Source of the DNA: Paenibacillus sp. FSL R5-0623
Lineage (GTDB): Bacteria > Bacillota > Bacilli > Paenibacillales > Paenibacillaceae
Direction: 5' to 3'
NCBI RefSeq assembly: GCF_037974265.1
Contig: NZ_CP150233.1
Span: 186,001 to 250,000, forward strand
Length of the DNA: 64,000 bases
In this document: one piece after another, positions 37,772-46,933 of the stretch
How the letters are laid out: each line of letters begins with the position of its first letter
Numbering within the stretch: position 1 is the stretch's first letter
The notes under the pieces: model-generated
What the model was told of the DNA's origin: nothing
The model's database searches: none
Seen by the model: the letters and a program-made list of their open reading frames with translations, nothing else
Program-made: the position numbers and the translations under genes

Positions 37772-39063
37772 ACGAGAATACCCCCTTTTAATTTTTGAAT
37801 CGCATGGATAAAGACATCGGGTTTACCGAATCCACCTGCTTTGGTAATCACATGTAGATCATCAATCCCGATAAACTTGGAGATTGGTACGCCGATTTCA
37901 AGCTCATCCAGCAGCTCGAAGCCGCTAATATTCCATTTTAGACAGATTTGCTTAGCCGTGTCACCGCCGGTCATGGATACCCCTTTGAACAGTCCCTCTT
38001 CCAGCAGTCTGGCACAGATCTCACCCATCGCAACTACAATCTCGTTGCTGACTTCCGTGTGATTGAGACCACGAACTTCGCCCGTTGCCCGTGCCAGTTC
38101 GATATCCACCTGTTCAGCGGTGGAGTAGAGGACAACATCTTGTCCTTCCAGCGCTTTGTCTCGGACCTCGTTATAGACACGTTCCATCTCTTCCGCGCGG
38201 TCTGCGGTTGCGGATACCGCTTTGAAGGAATGGAAGGAGATTGAAGCTACGCGGGACTTGCGCATCAAGCGATGTAGCTGCTCGCGGGAGTTTTTATTCA
38301 CGCTGCCAACCACCGTTAGGATTGGACCGGAATTCTCCGGGATCTCAAGTGACGCAGCCCTGGATTCCAACTCGTAATGTGCGGGGAGGTAATTGGCAAT
38401 ACCCGCCGAACCTGCCCAAGTACAGGTATACTCCAACTCGCGAGTCATCTGCAGAATCAGTTCCAGATGTCTTTCTTCGGTGGAGTCCACCATTACATAC
38501 GGGATATTATTTGTTTTCAATTGCTCTAGCTTGGTGCAAATATGATTCTGCCCGGCTTCCAGATCGGCGACGGTGATCTCGCCAACTTCGTACTTGGTCT
38601 GTTGTTTCAACAAGTCCGGAAGGTAGGAAATCGTTACAGGTGTCTTCGGATCATGGGCAATTTCAGTATCTGCCAGCGGAACGCCGTTCAGGTAATGAAT
38701 TCCTTCCAATATCGTCCGGTTATTCTTTGGATATCCCGGGGCAATCATCATAAAGTCCGGCTTTACGACATCATACACAGCATCAATCTCGATGCCGATA
38801 TTACCGCGCATGGTGGAGTCCATTTTTTTGAAAATCGTCTCAAATCCGTTATTCATCAGCAATTCAGCAGCCCGATATACACGGTCATACGCTTCCTGCG
38901 AGGATATGGAACGACTATCTGTATCAAAGACAACGGCATCGTAACGTGTAAGAGGGCCTTCATCCATATTAAAAAGAACACTGGTCTTCAAGCCATGACG
39001 GGCAAGCTGCACCCCGCTGTCATTGGCACCGGTCAAATCATCTGCAATAATGGCTAATTTCAT
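37768..39063 (-). CDS. Four-carbon sugar-acid kinase (DUF1537; DtnK/DenK-like)
   Basis: 431 residues. It phosphorylates D-threonate or D-erythronate at C4. The N-terminal domain starts IIADDLTGANDSGVQLAR with the substrate-binding DDLTGA motif. The C-terminal nucleotide-binding domain has the glycine-rich VSMTGGDTAKQICL and ITKAGGFGKPDVF. AAGGAGGG is 8 nt before the ATG at 39061-39063. With pdxA2 downstream and a permease upstream this forms a complete uptake, phosphorylation and oxidation route. Which of the two epimers is used cannot be told from sequence. Confidence 0.9.
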   Translation of the reverse strand: MKLAIIADDLTGANDSGVQLARHGLKTSVLFNMDEGPLTRYDAVVFDTDSRSISSQEAYDRVYRAAELLMNNGFETIFKKMDSTMRGNIGIEIDAVYDVVKPDFMMIAPGYPKNNRTILEGIHYLNGVPLADTEIAHDPKTPVTISYLPDLLKQQTKYEVGEITVADLEAGQNHICTKLEQLKTNNIPYVMVDSTEERHLELILQMTRELEYTCTWAGSAGIANYLPAHYELESRAASLEIPENSGPILTVVGSVNKNSREQLHRLMRKSRVASISFHSFKAVSATADRAEEMERVYNEVRDKALEGQDVVLYSTAEQVDIELARATGEVRGLNHTEVSNEIVVAMGEICARLLEEGLFKGVSMTGGDTAKQICLKWNISGFELLDELEIGVPISKFIGIDDLHVITKAGGFGKPDVFIHAIQKLKGGILV

Positions 39064-39162
39064 GCAGTCATCCCTCCTTGTAAGCACAATTTAATAAAAA
39101 GTCCGTTCAGATCCTCCATTAAGCATAGATTAAGCACATTAAATCAGGTGATTGATACCCAT

Positions 39163-40149
39163 TTATGTGGTTGGTCGTTGATTGTATTTCTCGACTCCGC
39201 CTGATTTCTCCAGTCGTTTGGAGAGGAACCCGATGAAGATGGGCAACAGGATGGCTGTTGTTACAACGCTCGCTGCAATTTGTACCGTAGCAATCTCGGC
39301 AATTGGGCCAAATGAAGCATTAGCAGCCACGATGGCAGCAGGTGTACCTACGGCATTCCCAGCTGTTGAACCTTCGGAAGCACCCACGATGGGGTTCCAG
39401 CCGATGGCTTTAAAGAGCAGAAATCCAATTCCACCTGTGAGAAGAACAGTCAGAACGCCAAGCATAATTCCACCAAGTCCACCTTGGATGATCGACGAGA
39501 AGTTGATTCCCATACCCAGTGAGAAGGCAAAGAACGGAACAAGTTTGTCGCTGCCTTTGTGCAGCCACTCCGCAAGATTGCGGTCCAGATTACCAATAAT
39601 GACACCAACGATGAGCGGAAGCAATACAGCAACGAATGCCATAGGAGAGAACATGCCGTTGGCAAAGCCCATCGCACCGAAGATAGAGAGCGCTACCATG
39701 GTTAGGAATGGACCATCGCTGAGTGCGAGGAATGGATAGGCTGCTTTGTCATCTTCTTTGCCGTATTGACCAGCGAGTGCAATGTACAAACCGCCGTTCG
39801 AGTTGGTCATTGCTGCAATAATGGCCAGTGGGGCAAGACCCAGGAATAATCCACTTGAGTCAGCAAATAGAATGGCAACGAGACCGAGTGCTGCACCGAT
39901 CGCCCACTTGATGACCAGCAAGGTAACGCCCTTGCCGACGGATGAGCCCGCTGTTTTGAACGTAATCTGTGTACCCGCAATCAACAGGAACAGCGCGATC
40001 AACGTACTGGAACTGTTAACGAAGAGAGCTTCCGTGAATCCACCAATGCGCAGGGCATTCGGGAAGAATGTATTGATGGTTGCACCAAGTAACAGGGGAA
40101 CGACCATCATACCGCCAGGGATGCGATCTAAAGTTGCTTTAATGTTCAT
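39163..40149 (-). CDS. KdgT-family permease (2-keto-3-deoxygluconate type), probable sugar-acid importer
   Basis: 328 residues, ten or so hydrophobic helices. The sequence from TLDRIPGGMMVVPLLLGATI through NTFFPNALRIGGFTEALF is characteristic of KdgT, as is GASEGSTAGNAVGTPAAIVA. KdgT is a proton symporter for 2-keto-3-deoxygluconate. Here its neighbours point to a four-carbon acid such as threonate or erythronate. AAGGAG precedes the ATG. It is the first gene of the operon. Confidence 0.88.
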   Translation of the reverse strand: MNIKATLDRIPGGMMVVPLLLGATINTFFPNALRIGGFTEALFVNSSSTLIALFLLIAGTQITFKTAGSSVGKGVTLLVIKWAIGAALGLVAILFADSSGLFLGLAPLAIIAAMTNSNGGLYIALAGQYGKEDDKAAYPFLALSDGPFLTMVALSIFGAMGFANGMFSPMAFVAVLLPLIVGVIIGNLDRNLAEWLHKGSDKLVPFFAFSLGMGINFSSIIQGGLGGIMLGVLTVLLTGGIGFLLFKAIGWNPIVGASEGSTAGNAVGTPAAIVAANASFGPIAEIATVQIAASVVTTAILLPIFIGFLSKRLEKSGGVEKYNQRPTT

Positions 40150-40228
40150 AGTAGTAGCTCCTTATGAAGTAATCGTTTTTATGAAGCGCTTGCAGGGATT
40201 ATATTATCCCATATCGTTTAATATAGCA

Positions 40229-40243
40229 ACAATAAATTATTGT
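40229..40243. promoter_or_regulatory. Palindrome upstream of the permease gene, candidate operator
   Basis: ACAATAA, a central A, then TTATTGT forms a perfect 15-base inverted repeat, 80 bases upstream of the kdgT-like start. A second inverted repeat, TTTTAAAC/GTTTAAAA, follows at about 40247-40275. Either may bind the regulator encoded next door. Confidence 0.45.
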
Positions 40244-40294
40244 GAATTTTAAACACTCGGTTAAATGTTTAAAAATGCAACACATAAAAGCGAT

Positions 40295-40335
40295 AAAAAA
40301 AGACGCAAACTTAAAGTTAATCTTTAAGTTTACGC
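40295..40335 (-). terminator. Terminator overlapping the end of the PrpR-N regulator gene
   Basis: On the minus strand GCGTAAACTTAAAG and CTTTAAGTTTGCGTC pair around an ATTAA loop, then T7 follows. The 5' arm encodes the last residues of the regulator and the loop contains its stop codon. Confidence 0.85.
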
Positions 40336-41999
40336 CATAATGTGGCCCGGTTAATCCCCAGACGCTCTGCTGCCTTTGATTGATTGTTATTTTCCTCCTG
40401 AAGCACGAACTGAATAACTTCTTTCTCAATCTCCTTTAGCGTACCGTTCAACTTCATTGGGCTTGAAGAAGGTTGCTGATCCAGCAAGCGGGACAAGGTA
40501 GCCGTGGTAATTACATAATCCTGTTCATTGAGTGCAGCCTGCTTGATCAGATGTTTCAACTGGTTGACGTTCATATTCGTGATCTGATCCCGGATCAGCT
40601 GTAGTGCATCTTCTTTTATCCTTACCGCAGTAGTTCCGTATTTCTGGTAGTAATCTGTCAGGAAGTGCTGCATCAATGGAGCCAGATCCTCCGATCTATC
40701 TGCAAGATTTGGCATCATGATTGTATTAAGCTCCAGATCAAGTGACCAATGCGGGTTTAATATCTGTTCTCCGAGTATAAACACCCCTATCTGGTTTTGA
40801 AGGCAACTCTGGATAAAGGCGAGCAACTCCGGATCTTCCATACGTGTTTCCATGTGGTTAATCTCTACATTTCTAACCTTGGCGAGTGGTATCTTGTGCA
40901 AATGACCGGGCGGAACTTGCGGGAGATCCATCTGTAATAACAGTCCGCCACCGGAGTACATCTGATGAATGTGTTTGACCAGAAAAGATTTACCGGAATC
41001 CGCTTCACCCTGCAGATAGATCGGTTCATGATTCTCGTAAAGTGCTCGAATGTTCTTCAATACCGCCTGCATGGCAGGGGATTCGGCAACGATGGGCTCC
41101 ATCGATGCGTCCGTGAACGTTGTTATGCCGAATTGTGCAAAGGCATAGGGTTGTCCTTTTTCCAGCATATACACCTTGTAGTTCTTGTTGTCCAGGGTCG
41201 TTTCATAGGCGTTAACCGTGAGCTGGTAATCGTCCACCATGAACACATTTTGGATGTGGGATTGATGGAATTCCAGACTGGTGTTGGTCAGATACATGTG
41301 ATTATCGGTCAGCGGATTTTTCTCAAAATCGGTCAGATTCTCGAATACAACTTCATTCCGTTCATTTAAAATAAGTAAATTCGGATGTTCCCGTGTAACC
41401 AGATCATTCAGGATGATCGATATCGCATGATTTTTGCTCAAATAACGGTAGACCAGCTGTGCATCCTCCATCGCTCTAAGGATGGATTCCTGGCCCGATT
41501 GGATTAACAATCCTTCCAGACCATAGGTCTTCGCGGTGTTTACGGTGATCACATCTCCGACAATCTGTCGGTACCCGGAAGCCTTCAACTCCAGGAGCAA
41601 TCGTGCGACATCTTCCGAGCTATGTATGGTATAGACCTTGAGGGGCAGATCCATCAGATCGATAATCGATTGTGCACCAGAGGTGATGTTGGAGAAGCCA
41701 ACGATGGCTGTCTGGCCGTTAAACTGGCTTGCCAGGGTAAGTGAACGAATCATATCATAGCCCGATAACTGCACATCAATGACGGGAATGGTCACTGCTT
41801 TTTTAATGAGTTGGGCGGTTCCGCCGCGGCTGATGATAATCTCTGCACCGTTTTTCTCAGCTTGAGTTGCTAATTCCACACCGTTCGCCAAGTCGCCCAC
41901 GTCCGTCTGAATGGTTAACTGGGGAAAACGAGGAATGCACTCTTGTATAATAGGAATCATCGATTCGTAGGGAGCAATAAAGTGAACTCGTGTACGCAT
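40317..41999 (-). CDS. PrpR-N / degenerate AAA / Fis-type transcriptional regulator
   Basis: 560 residues. The N-terminal sensory domain of PrpR type (about 1-175) contains IISRGGTAQLIKKAVTIPVI. A PAS-like middle (about 190-290) follows. An AAA-like domain with Walker A GEADSGKS (about 331-338) comes next, and a Fis-type helix-turn-helix ends the protein (NNNQSKAAERLGINRATLWR). No GAFTGA loop for sigma-54 contact is visible, and the Walker B region is poor. It therefore is probably not a sigma-54 activator but a sigma-A regulator that has kept the fold. It is upstream of and co-directional with the sugar-acid operon, which it most likely controls. Confidence 0.82.
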   Translation of the reverse strand: MRTRVHFIAPYESMIPIIQECIPRFPQLTIQTDVGDLANGVELATQAEKNGAEIIISRGGTAQLIKKAVTIPVIDVQLSGYDMIRSLTLASQFNGQTAIVGFSNITSGAQSIIDLMDLPLKVYTIHSSEDVARLLLELKASGYRQIVGDVITVNTAKTYGLEGLLIQSGQESILRAMEDAQLVYRYLSKNHAISIILNDLVTREHPNLLILNERNEVVFENLTDFEKNPLTDNHMYLTNTSLEFHQSHIQNVFMVDDYQLTVNAYETTLDNKNYKVYMLEKGQPYAFAQFGITTFTDASMEPIVAESPAMQAVLKNIRALYENHEPIYLQGEADSGKSFLVKHIHQMYSGGGLLLQMDLPQVPPGHLHKIPLAKVRNVEINHMETRMEDPELLAFIQSCLQNQIGVFILGEQILNPHWSLDLELNTIMMPNLADRSEDLAPLMQHFLTDYYQKYGTTAVRIKEDALQLIRDQITNMNVNQLKHLIKQAALNEQDYVITTATLSRLLDQQPSSSPMKLNGTLKEIEKEVIQFVLQEENNNQSKAAERLGINRATLWRKLKD

Positions 42000-42226
42000 A
42001 TTTTTCCTGCCTTTATAGAAAACTTTGATCCCCTTATTATAGCCAACTTGCGGAGGAATGGCACCTTTGGGGGAAGCAACACGGTCATGTCTGCAAAATG
42101 CCTATGTATATGCCGCCATAATTCTCCGAGTTGAATGTGATGAAGTGCACTGAACCGAACCGTCATCTATTTCAAAATTAATGGATAATTGCACATGATA
42201 AGTGCGGAGAAGTGAGGAGATTTCAT

Positions 42227-42445
42227 ATGGGAGAGATTCATAAAGTGGCTGAGCCGGATCACATCATTAAGGATGTTGTCGGGAAGTTCCCGTGCAGGGT
42301 GCTGTGGAGTGAAGGCCGCCCATGTCTGGAGTATCAAAGGGAAGAGGATGTGGCGTTAATAACCGAATACGTCCGCATTACATACAACGTTGAGCTATTG
42401 GATGTGTTTTTTACAGCGGTGGAGAGCCTTCCGGTTGAGCCATAG
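42227..42445 (+). CDS. Hypothetical protein, 72 residues
   Basis: No family recognised. It is a small acidic soluble protein, MGEIHKVAEPDHIIKDVVGK at the start, ending FFTAVESLPVEP. GAGGAG (42214-42219) is 7 nt before the ATG, which supports real translation. It stands alone between the PrpR-N regulator (divergent) and the pspA operon. Confidence 0.6.
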   Translation: MGEIHKVAEPDHIIKDVVGKFPCRVLWSEGRPCLEYQREEDVALITEYVRITYNVELLDVFFTAVESLPVEP

Positions 42446-42671
42446 TTAGGAGGGAGTTGTAGAATAGGAGCAAAATTAAAACCTTAACGCCGATCGAGAT
42501 CGGATCAAAGATGAAGTATGCAATTCATTAATGAACTGTGATTGAGGAAGAATGATACTGATAATTACGAGAAAATTTTTGGATCATAAGGCGACACTAT
42601 AAGTGCTTGTCCCTTCTTATATTAAGTTGTTATAGTACGGATTTGGATCGTTGTAACTCCACATGCCATCG

Positions 42672-42699
42672 TGAAATGTGAAACGTATGTGGGCGTATT
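42672..42699 (+). promoter_or_regulatory. ECF (sigma-W-like) promoter of the pspA operon
   Basis: TGAAAT (42672-42677), a 16-nt spacer and CGTATT (42694-42699) fit the sigma-W consensus TGAAAC-N16-CGTA, 47 bases upstream of the pspA start. The orthologous ydjFGHI operon of B. subtilis is a sigma-W target. Confidence 0.68.
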
Positions 42700-42745
42700 C
42701 ATGTATTATAGTATACATATGAACTTTTCGGAGGAGGAACGAGTA

Positions 42746-43447
42746 ATGGGAATCTTATCGAGGTTTAGAGACGTGATGAAGGCGAATGTGAACCACATGT
42801 TGTCGCGGGCGGAAGACCCGGAGAAGAGTGTGAATGAATATATGCGCAGCCTGAGCAGTGATCTGGGTCAGGTGAAGGCTGAGACGGCAGCGGTGCTGTC
42901 AGATGAGAGCCGTGCGAAGCGAGCATTCGATGAGTGCAGCGCCGAGGTCAAGAAGTTACAGCGGTATGCGGAAAAATCGGCGGAGTCGGGAGACGAAGAT
43001 AAGGCACGCGGTTTTCTGGAAAAGAAAGTGAAGCTGGCTGACAAAATGAACGAATTACAGGTTGCCTATGAACGTGCTTCTGCCAAAGCGATGATGATGA
43101 AGCATATGAATGATAAATTGGTTGCAGATCTGGGACAACTGGAAGCGCGGCATGCAGAACTGAAAGGTCGCATGGCAGATGCAAAGGCGCAGCAACAGGC
43201 CAATGAACGGAATGCATCTGCGGGCAGAGCTGATGCTGCATTGAAAGCCATGGAAGACAAGGCAAACCAGGCGCTGAACGAAGCAGAGGCTTTGGCAGAA
43301 ATTCGCGCTGGAGCACAGGAAGATGATTTGGACGAATTAATTGCCCAGTTGGAGAGGGACATGAACGCAGATGCGGGTAATAATGAGAATGCATCGCCAA
43401 GTGCAGAGGAAGAACTCGCAGCGATTCAGGAAAAGCTGAAGAAGTGA
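42746..43447 (+). CDS. pspA: Phage shock protein A / IM30 family
   Basis: 233 residues, almost entirely coiled coil. MGILSRFRDVMKANVNHMLS is the amphipathic membrane-binding N-terminus, followed by EDPEKSVNEYMRSLSSDLGQ. PspA polymers bind stressed membranes and limit proton leakage. GGAGGAGG (42730-42737) lies 8 nt before the ATG at 42746; the longer frame starting at 42671 runs through the promoter. It leads a four-gene cluster equal in order to B. subtilis ydjF-G-H-I. Confidence 0.95.
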   Translation: MGILSRFRDVMKANVNHMLSRAEDPEKSVNEYMRSLSSDLGQVKAETAAVLSDESRAKRAFDECSAEVKKLQRYAEKSAESGDEDKARGFLEKKVKLADKMNELQVAYERASAKAMMMKHMNDKLVADLGQLEARHAELKGRMADAKAQQQANERNASAGRADAALKAMEDKANQALNEAEALAEIRAGAQEDDLDELIAQLERDMNADAGNNENASPSAEEELAAIQEKLKK

Positions 43448-43515
43448 GTTTAACTTGTACACTACAACGTAGAGGACAGAAAAGAATCATATTTCGTTAA
43501 CATTGAGGTGAGCAG

Positions 43516-44547
43516 ATGCCGGTTATTGAATATAAATGTCCAAACTGCGGCAGTGGTATGATCTTTGACAGTGTGTCAGGTGCATTATCCTGTCCCAGCT
43601 GCGGCCGCCAAGACAACATAGAGCAGATCCCCGACCCCTTGAAGAGACAAGTATTCACCGAAAATGAGGTCAAAGAATACCACTGTAACAGCTGTGGAGC
43701 TGACATCGTGACGGAGCCGGAGACTAGTGCGACGACATGCAGTTTCTGCGGTGCAGCGGTTGTACTCAGTGATCGGCTGACGGGTAATCTGGCCCCTGCG
43801 ATGGTGATTCCCTTTTCCATCAACAAGGATCAAGCCAAGCAGGCTTTCAAAAAGTGGTGCAAAAACGGCCTGTTAACGCCAAGTGGCTTCATGTCCGCCG
43901 ATCGGATTCAGAGCATTACTGGCATGTACGTGCCGTTCTGGTTGTACGAGTTACATAACAAAATCGAAGTGCATGGTCGTGGCACCAAGGTCAGATCCTA
44001 CACCCAGGGCGACTACCATTACACGGAAACACAGCATTTCGATATATACCGCCGGATTCGGCTGAATTACGTGAACCTGCCCATTGATGCATCGGAGAAA
44101 ATGAAGGATGAACTGATGGATAAGCTGGAGCCTTTTCCATATAATCAGCTGAAATTGTTCAAGACCCCGTATCTGGCGGGGTACATTGCGGAAAAATATA
44201 GTTATACGGACGAGGAACTTTTTCCACGGGCCAAGGATAAAACGAGATCTTACATTGATTCTTATATTGCTTCAACCGTATCCGGTTATAGCAGCGTGAG
44301 CTACACGGACAAACAGATTGATACCACGCTCAAAAATGCGGACTATGTGCTGCTCCCGGTATGGATGGTCAACTATGACTATAATCGTGCACAATACACG
44401 TTTGCCATGAATGGTCAGACAGGTAAAGTGGTCGGTAAACCGCCGATCAGCAAAGCCAAAGTGGCCGGATGGTTCGCAGGAGTCTCTGCGGTCTCGTTGT
44501 TGTCACTGAAGCTGGTTTCCTGGATGATGGGAGGCGGATTCTTATGA
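43516..44547 (+). CDS. ydjG: Zinc-ribbon protein of the PspA operon (YdjG-like)
   Basis: 343 residues. Two N-terminal zinc ribbons are visible: YKCPNCGSG with LSCPSCGRQ, and YHCNSCGAD with TCSFCGAA. A long middle domain follows (NLAPAMVIPFSINKDQAKQA, the MYVPFWLYE stretch, then YVLLPVWMVNYDY). One hydrophobic helix at the C-terminus (about 316-336) would anchor it. The family is widespread but poorly understood and was tied to membrane stress in B. subtilis. The downstream gene overlaps its stop by four bases (ATGA). Confidence 0.9.
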   Translation: MPVIEYKCPNCGSGMIFDSVSGALSCPSCGRQDNIEQIPDPLKRQVFTENEVKEYHCNSCGADIVTEPETSATTCSFCGAAVVLSDRLTGNLAPAMVIPFSINKDQAKQAFKKWCKNGLLTPSGFMSADRIQSITGMYVPFWLYELHNKIEVHGRGTKVRSYTQGDYHYTETQHFDIYRRIRLNYVNLPIDASEKMKDELMDKLEPFPYNQLKLFKTPYLAGYIAEKYSYTDEELFPRAKDKTRSYIDSYIASTVSGYSSVSYTDKQIDTTLKNADYVLLPVWMVNYDYNRAQYTFAMNGQTGKVVGKPPISKAKVAGWFAGVSAVSLLSLKLVSWMMGGGFL

Positions 44548-45344
44548 GAAAAAGAACCCCTCTGGCCGTGATGGCTACGCTCCTTTTACTAGTGATCACC
44601 CTTGTCGCTCCGTTGATTCCCATGTCATCGGCATCCGCAGCGGAGAGCAAAAATCTCATCTACGATGAGGCCAACCTGCTGAGTGAGCAGGAGAAAAGTG
44701 AATTGAATCTACTTGCGAATCAGTATGGCGCGGAACGGCAGACGGACTTTGTTATTTATACAACAAATAATGTTGAGAATCAGGATGTTATGCTCTTAAC
44801 AGAAGATTTTTATGATGAGCAGGGGTTAGGTTACGATAAGAAATTTGGTAATGCTGTCATATTGACGATGGATATGAACAATCGTGAAGTATATTTGGCT
44901 GGGTTTTATAAGGCAAAAGAATATCTGAGCGATCAGCGGCTTGATGCTATCCGTACCCGAATTACCTCTGAATTGTCCAGTGGGGATTATAAACTCGCAT
45001 TTGAGAAATATATTGAGCTCTCTTACAAATATATGGGGTATGAACCCGGTGTGAATCCGAACAATATTTTGTTTAACGGCTGGTTTCAGTTGGGAGTGTC
45101 TGTGGTTCTTGGCGGTATTGTTGTTGGTATTATGACCTATTGTTCCGGGGGACGTGTCACGGTCAATCGTGCAACTTATGAGGATTCAAGCAATTCCAGT
45201 GTAATTGATCGTCAGGATCGTTATATCCGCACAACCGTAACCAAGCGCAAGATCGAGAAGAACAATAACAATGGTGGCGGAGGAGGAGGGGGCGGAACCT
45301 CCCGAGGCGGTCACTCACACAGTGGAAGTAGAGGTTCGTTCTAG
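44544..45344 (+). CDS. ydjH: TPM-domain membrane protein of the PspA operon (YdjH-like)
   Basis: 266 residues. A signal peptide (about 1-33, ending SSASAAES) precedes a TPM domain (NLIYDEANLLSEQEKSELNL to about 170). One membrane helix at about 188-208 follows, and the tail is rich in asparagine, glycine, serine and histidine (NNNNGGGGGGGGTSRGG). TPM proteins include a photosystem repair phosphatase. In Bacillota the role is envelope maintenance, not further defined. The start overlaps the ydjG stop. Confidence 0.88.
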   Translation: MRKRTPLAVMATLLLLVITLVAPLIPMSSASAAESKNLIYDEANLLSEQEKSELNLLANQYGAERQTDFVIYTTNNVENQDVMLLTEDFYDEQGLGYDKKFGNAVILTMDMNNREVYLAGFYKAKEYLSDQRLDAIRTRITSELSSGDYKLAFEKYIELSYKYMGYEPGVNPNNILFNGWFQLGVSVVLGGIVVGIMTYCSGGRVTVNRATYEDSSNSSVIDRQDRYIRTTVTKRKIEKNNNNGGGGGGGGTSRGGHSHSGSRGSF

Positions 45345-45392
45345 TCACTACTGAGTATACGGATTTTATAATTAGAAGGGATGGGAACGAGT

Positions 45393-46436
45393 ATGGGATT
45401 TTTCAGAAATCAGTTTTCGAATGTGGTGGAATGGGAAGAGTTCAGAGATGACATGATATTTTGGAAATGGAGTAACCGGGAGATCAAGAAGGGGAGTAAA
45501 CTTATCATCCGTTCGGGTCAGGACGCTATTTTCCTGAATAACGGTAAAGTGGAAGGCATTTTCGAGGACGAGGGCTCATTTAATATCGATTCGGAGATCA
45601 TTCCGTTTCTTTCTACATTAAAAGGATTCAAATTCGGATTCAACAGTGGCATGCGGGTCGAGGTATTGTTTGTAAATACAAAAGAGTTCACCGTGCGCTG
45701 GGGCACGCAAAGTCCTGTGTTGATTCCAACACCACAACTCCCGGGCGGGATGCCGATTCGGGCCAACGGTACATTTAATTTTAAAGTAAGTGACTACGTG
45801 ACCCTGATTGATAAGATTGCAGGGATCAAGCAGAGTTATCTGGTGGAGGATGTCAAAATCCGAATCACTTCCGTGCTGGATCAGCTTCTAATGAAGTGGA
45901 TTAGCCGCGAAGGGAAGGATATGTTCAACCTGCAGGCCAATGCATCGGATATTGCCAAGGGGATTCAGGAAGATCTGGATATGCAGATGATGGACATCGG
46001 GATTGGGATTACCGGTTTTCAGGTGATGAGCTTCAATTATCCAAAAGAGATTCAGGATATGATTACAAAGACCGCTTCGCATGAGATGATTGGTAATCTG
46101 CAAAAGTATCAGCAGGTCAGCATGACAGACGGCATCGCATCCGGTAAAGTACAAGGCGGCGGCGCAGCTTCGGATATGGCGGGCATGATGATGGGCATGA
46201 ACATGGCCAATGAAATGATGAAAAACATGAACCAGAACCAAGGCCAGAATCAGAACAACAATGCCAATTCGTCTTCGAATCAGAATGCCGACGAGAAGCC
46301 AGCGGGAAATAGCAACGGTGATTCAAATACATCTTCATCTACAGAAGGCAACAAGAAACCAAACTTCTGCCCGAACTGTGGAGCCAAAAATGAAGGAGCC
46401 AACTTCTGTCCGAATTGTGGTCAAAAGCTGGGCTAA
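45393..46436 (+). CDS. ydjI: SPFH-domain protein with zinc ribbon (YdjI-like)
   Basis: 347 residues. The SPFH/virion-core-like domain (about 15-240) starts FFRNQFSNVVEWEEFRDDMI. A methionine/asparagine/glutamine-rich spacer (about 265-320) follows, and a C-terminal zinc ribbon CPNCGAKNEGANFCPNCGQK ends the protein. In B. subtilis YdjI recruits PspA to the membrane. The ATG at 45393 is chosen because the family begins MGFF; an in-frame ATG at 45381 lies only two bases from the GAAGGG site. A strong terminator closes the operon. Confidence 0.92.
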   Translation: MGFFRNQFSNVVEWEEFRDDMIFWKWSNREIKKGSKLIIRSGQDAIFLNNGKVEGIFEDEGSFNIDSEIIPFLSTLKGFKFGFNSGMRVEVLFVNTKEFTVRWGTQSPVLIPTPQLPGGMPIRANGTFNFKVSDYVTLIDKIAGIKQSYLVEDVKIRITSVLDQLLMKWISREGKDMFNLQANASDIAKGIQEDLDMQMMDIGIGITGFQVMSFNYPKEIQDMITKTASHEMIGNLQKYQQVSMTDGIASGKVQGGGAASDMAGMMMGMNMANEMMKNMNQNQGQNQNNNANSSSNQNADEKPAGNSNGDSNTSSSTEGNKKPNFCPNCGAKNEGANFCPNCGQKLG

Positions 46437-46452
46437 TCAAATAAATACACGT

Positions 46453-46501
46453 AGGGCTAGGTTCGTAGTAAGTGAAATTACTGCGAACCTAGCCCTTTTT
46501 T
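46453..46501 (+). terminator. Terminator of the pspA operon
   Basis: AGGGCTAGGTTCG (46453-46465) pairs with CGAACCTAGCCCT (46484-46496), extended by AGTAA/TTACT, then a T run. Confidence 0.95.
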
Positions 46502-46575
46502 GTTTGGAGTCATACTTAAAGCAACATGGAGTAGAGCAGAGGAACGGGTGCAGTAATTTAATTTTTATAAAAAAG

Positions 46576-46616
46576 TTGACAACCGATCATAAATCATTTA
46601 TCTTTAACTTAAGATA
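46576..46616 (+). promoter_or_regulatory. Promoter with MhqR-like box (box 1)
   Basis: TTGACA (46576-46581), a 17-nt spacer and TATCTT (46599-46604) form the promoter. TATCTTTAACTTAAGATA (46599-46616) is an inverted repeat, TATCTT-N6-AAGATA, covering the -10. The layout equals the MhqR operator of B. subtilis (TATCT-N8-AGATA), and a second box lies at 46934. Confidence 0.68.
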
Positions 46617-46681
46617 TTTAATTTAAATATAAAAACAGCCAAAACGAATATCTTTAATCCATTACACAAGGAGAGATCAAG

Positions 46682-46912
46682 ATGATGATCCCAACATTGA
46701 CCAGAATAAATGAACTTTCAAGAAAAGCCAAAGAGGGCGGATTGACGGAGATGGAGAAAGAGGAACAGGTTCGTCTTCGCCAGGAATATCTGCAAACTTT
46801 TCGCGGTTCGGTCAACGACATTCTGCTGAATGCAACCATCTATGATCCAAACGGCGATGACGTGACTCCTGATAAATTGAAACAAGAACAGGCCAATCAA
46901 AATAAAAACTAG
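46682..46912 (+). CDS. UPF0291 / DUF896 family protein (YnzC-like)
   Basis: 76 residues. PTLTRINELSRKAKEGGLTE followed by MEKEEQVRLRQEYLQTFRGS is the well-conserved two-helix core of this family of small, soluble, charged proteins of unknown function. AAGGAG (46668-46673) lies 8 nt before the ATG. It has an MhqR-like box over its promoter and is followed by a dioxygenase gene with another, so it may belong to a quinone-stress regulon here; that is inference. Confidence 0.88.
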   Translation: MMIPTLTRINELSRKAKEGGLTEMEKEEQVRLRQEYLQTFRGSVNDILLNATIYDPNGDDVTPDKLKQEQANQNKN

Positions 46913-46933
46913 AATATAATTCGCTAGATCATA

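Noticed and set aside
40173..40194. cre box near ATGAAGCGCTTGCA upstream of the kdgT-like gene
   Set aside because: The half-sites are one base out of register with the consensus, giving too many mismatches.
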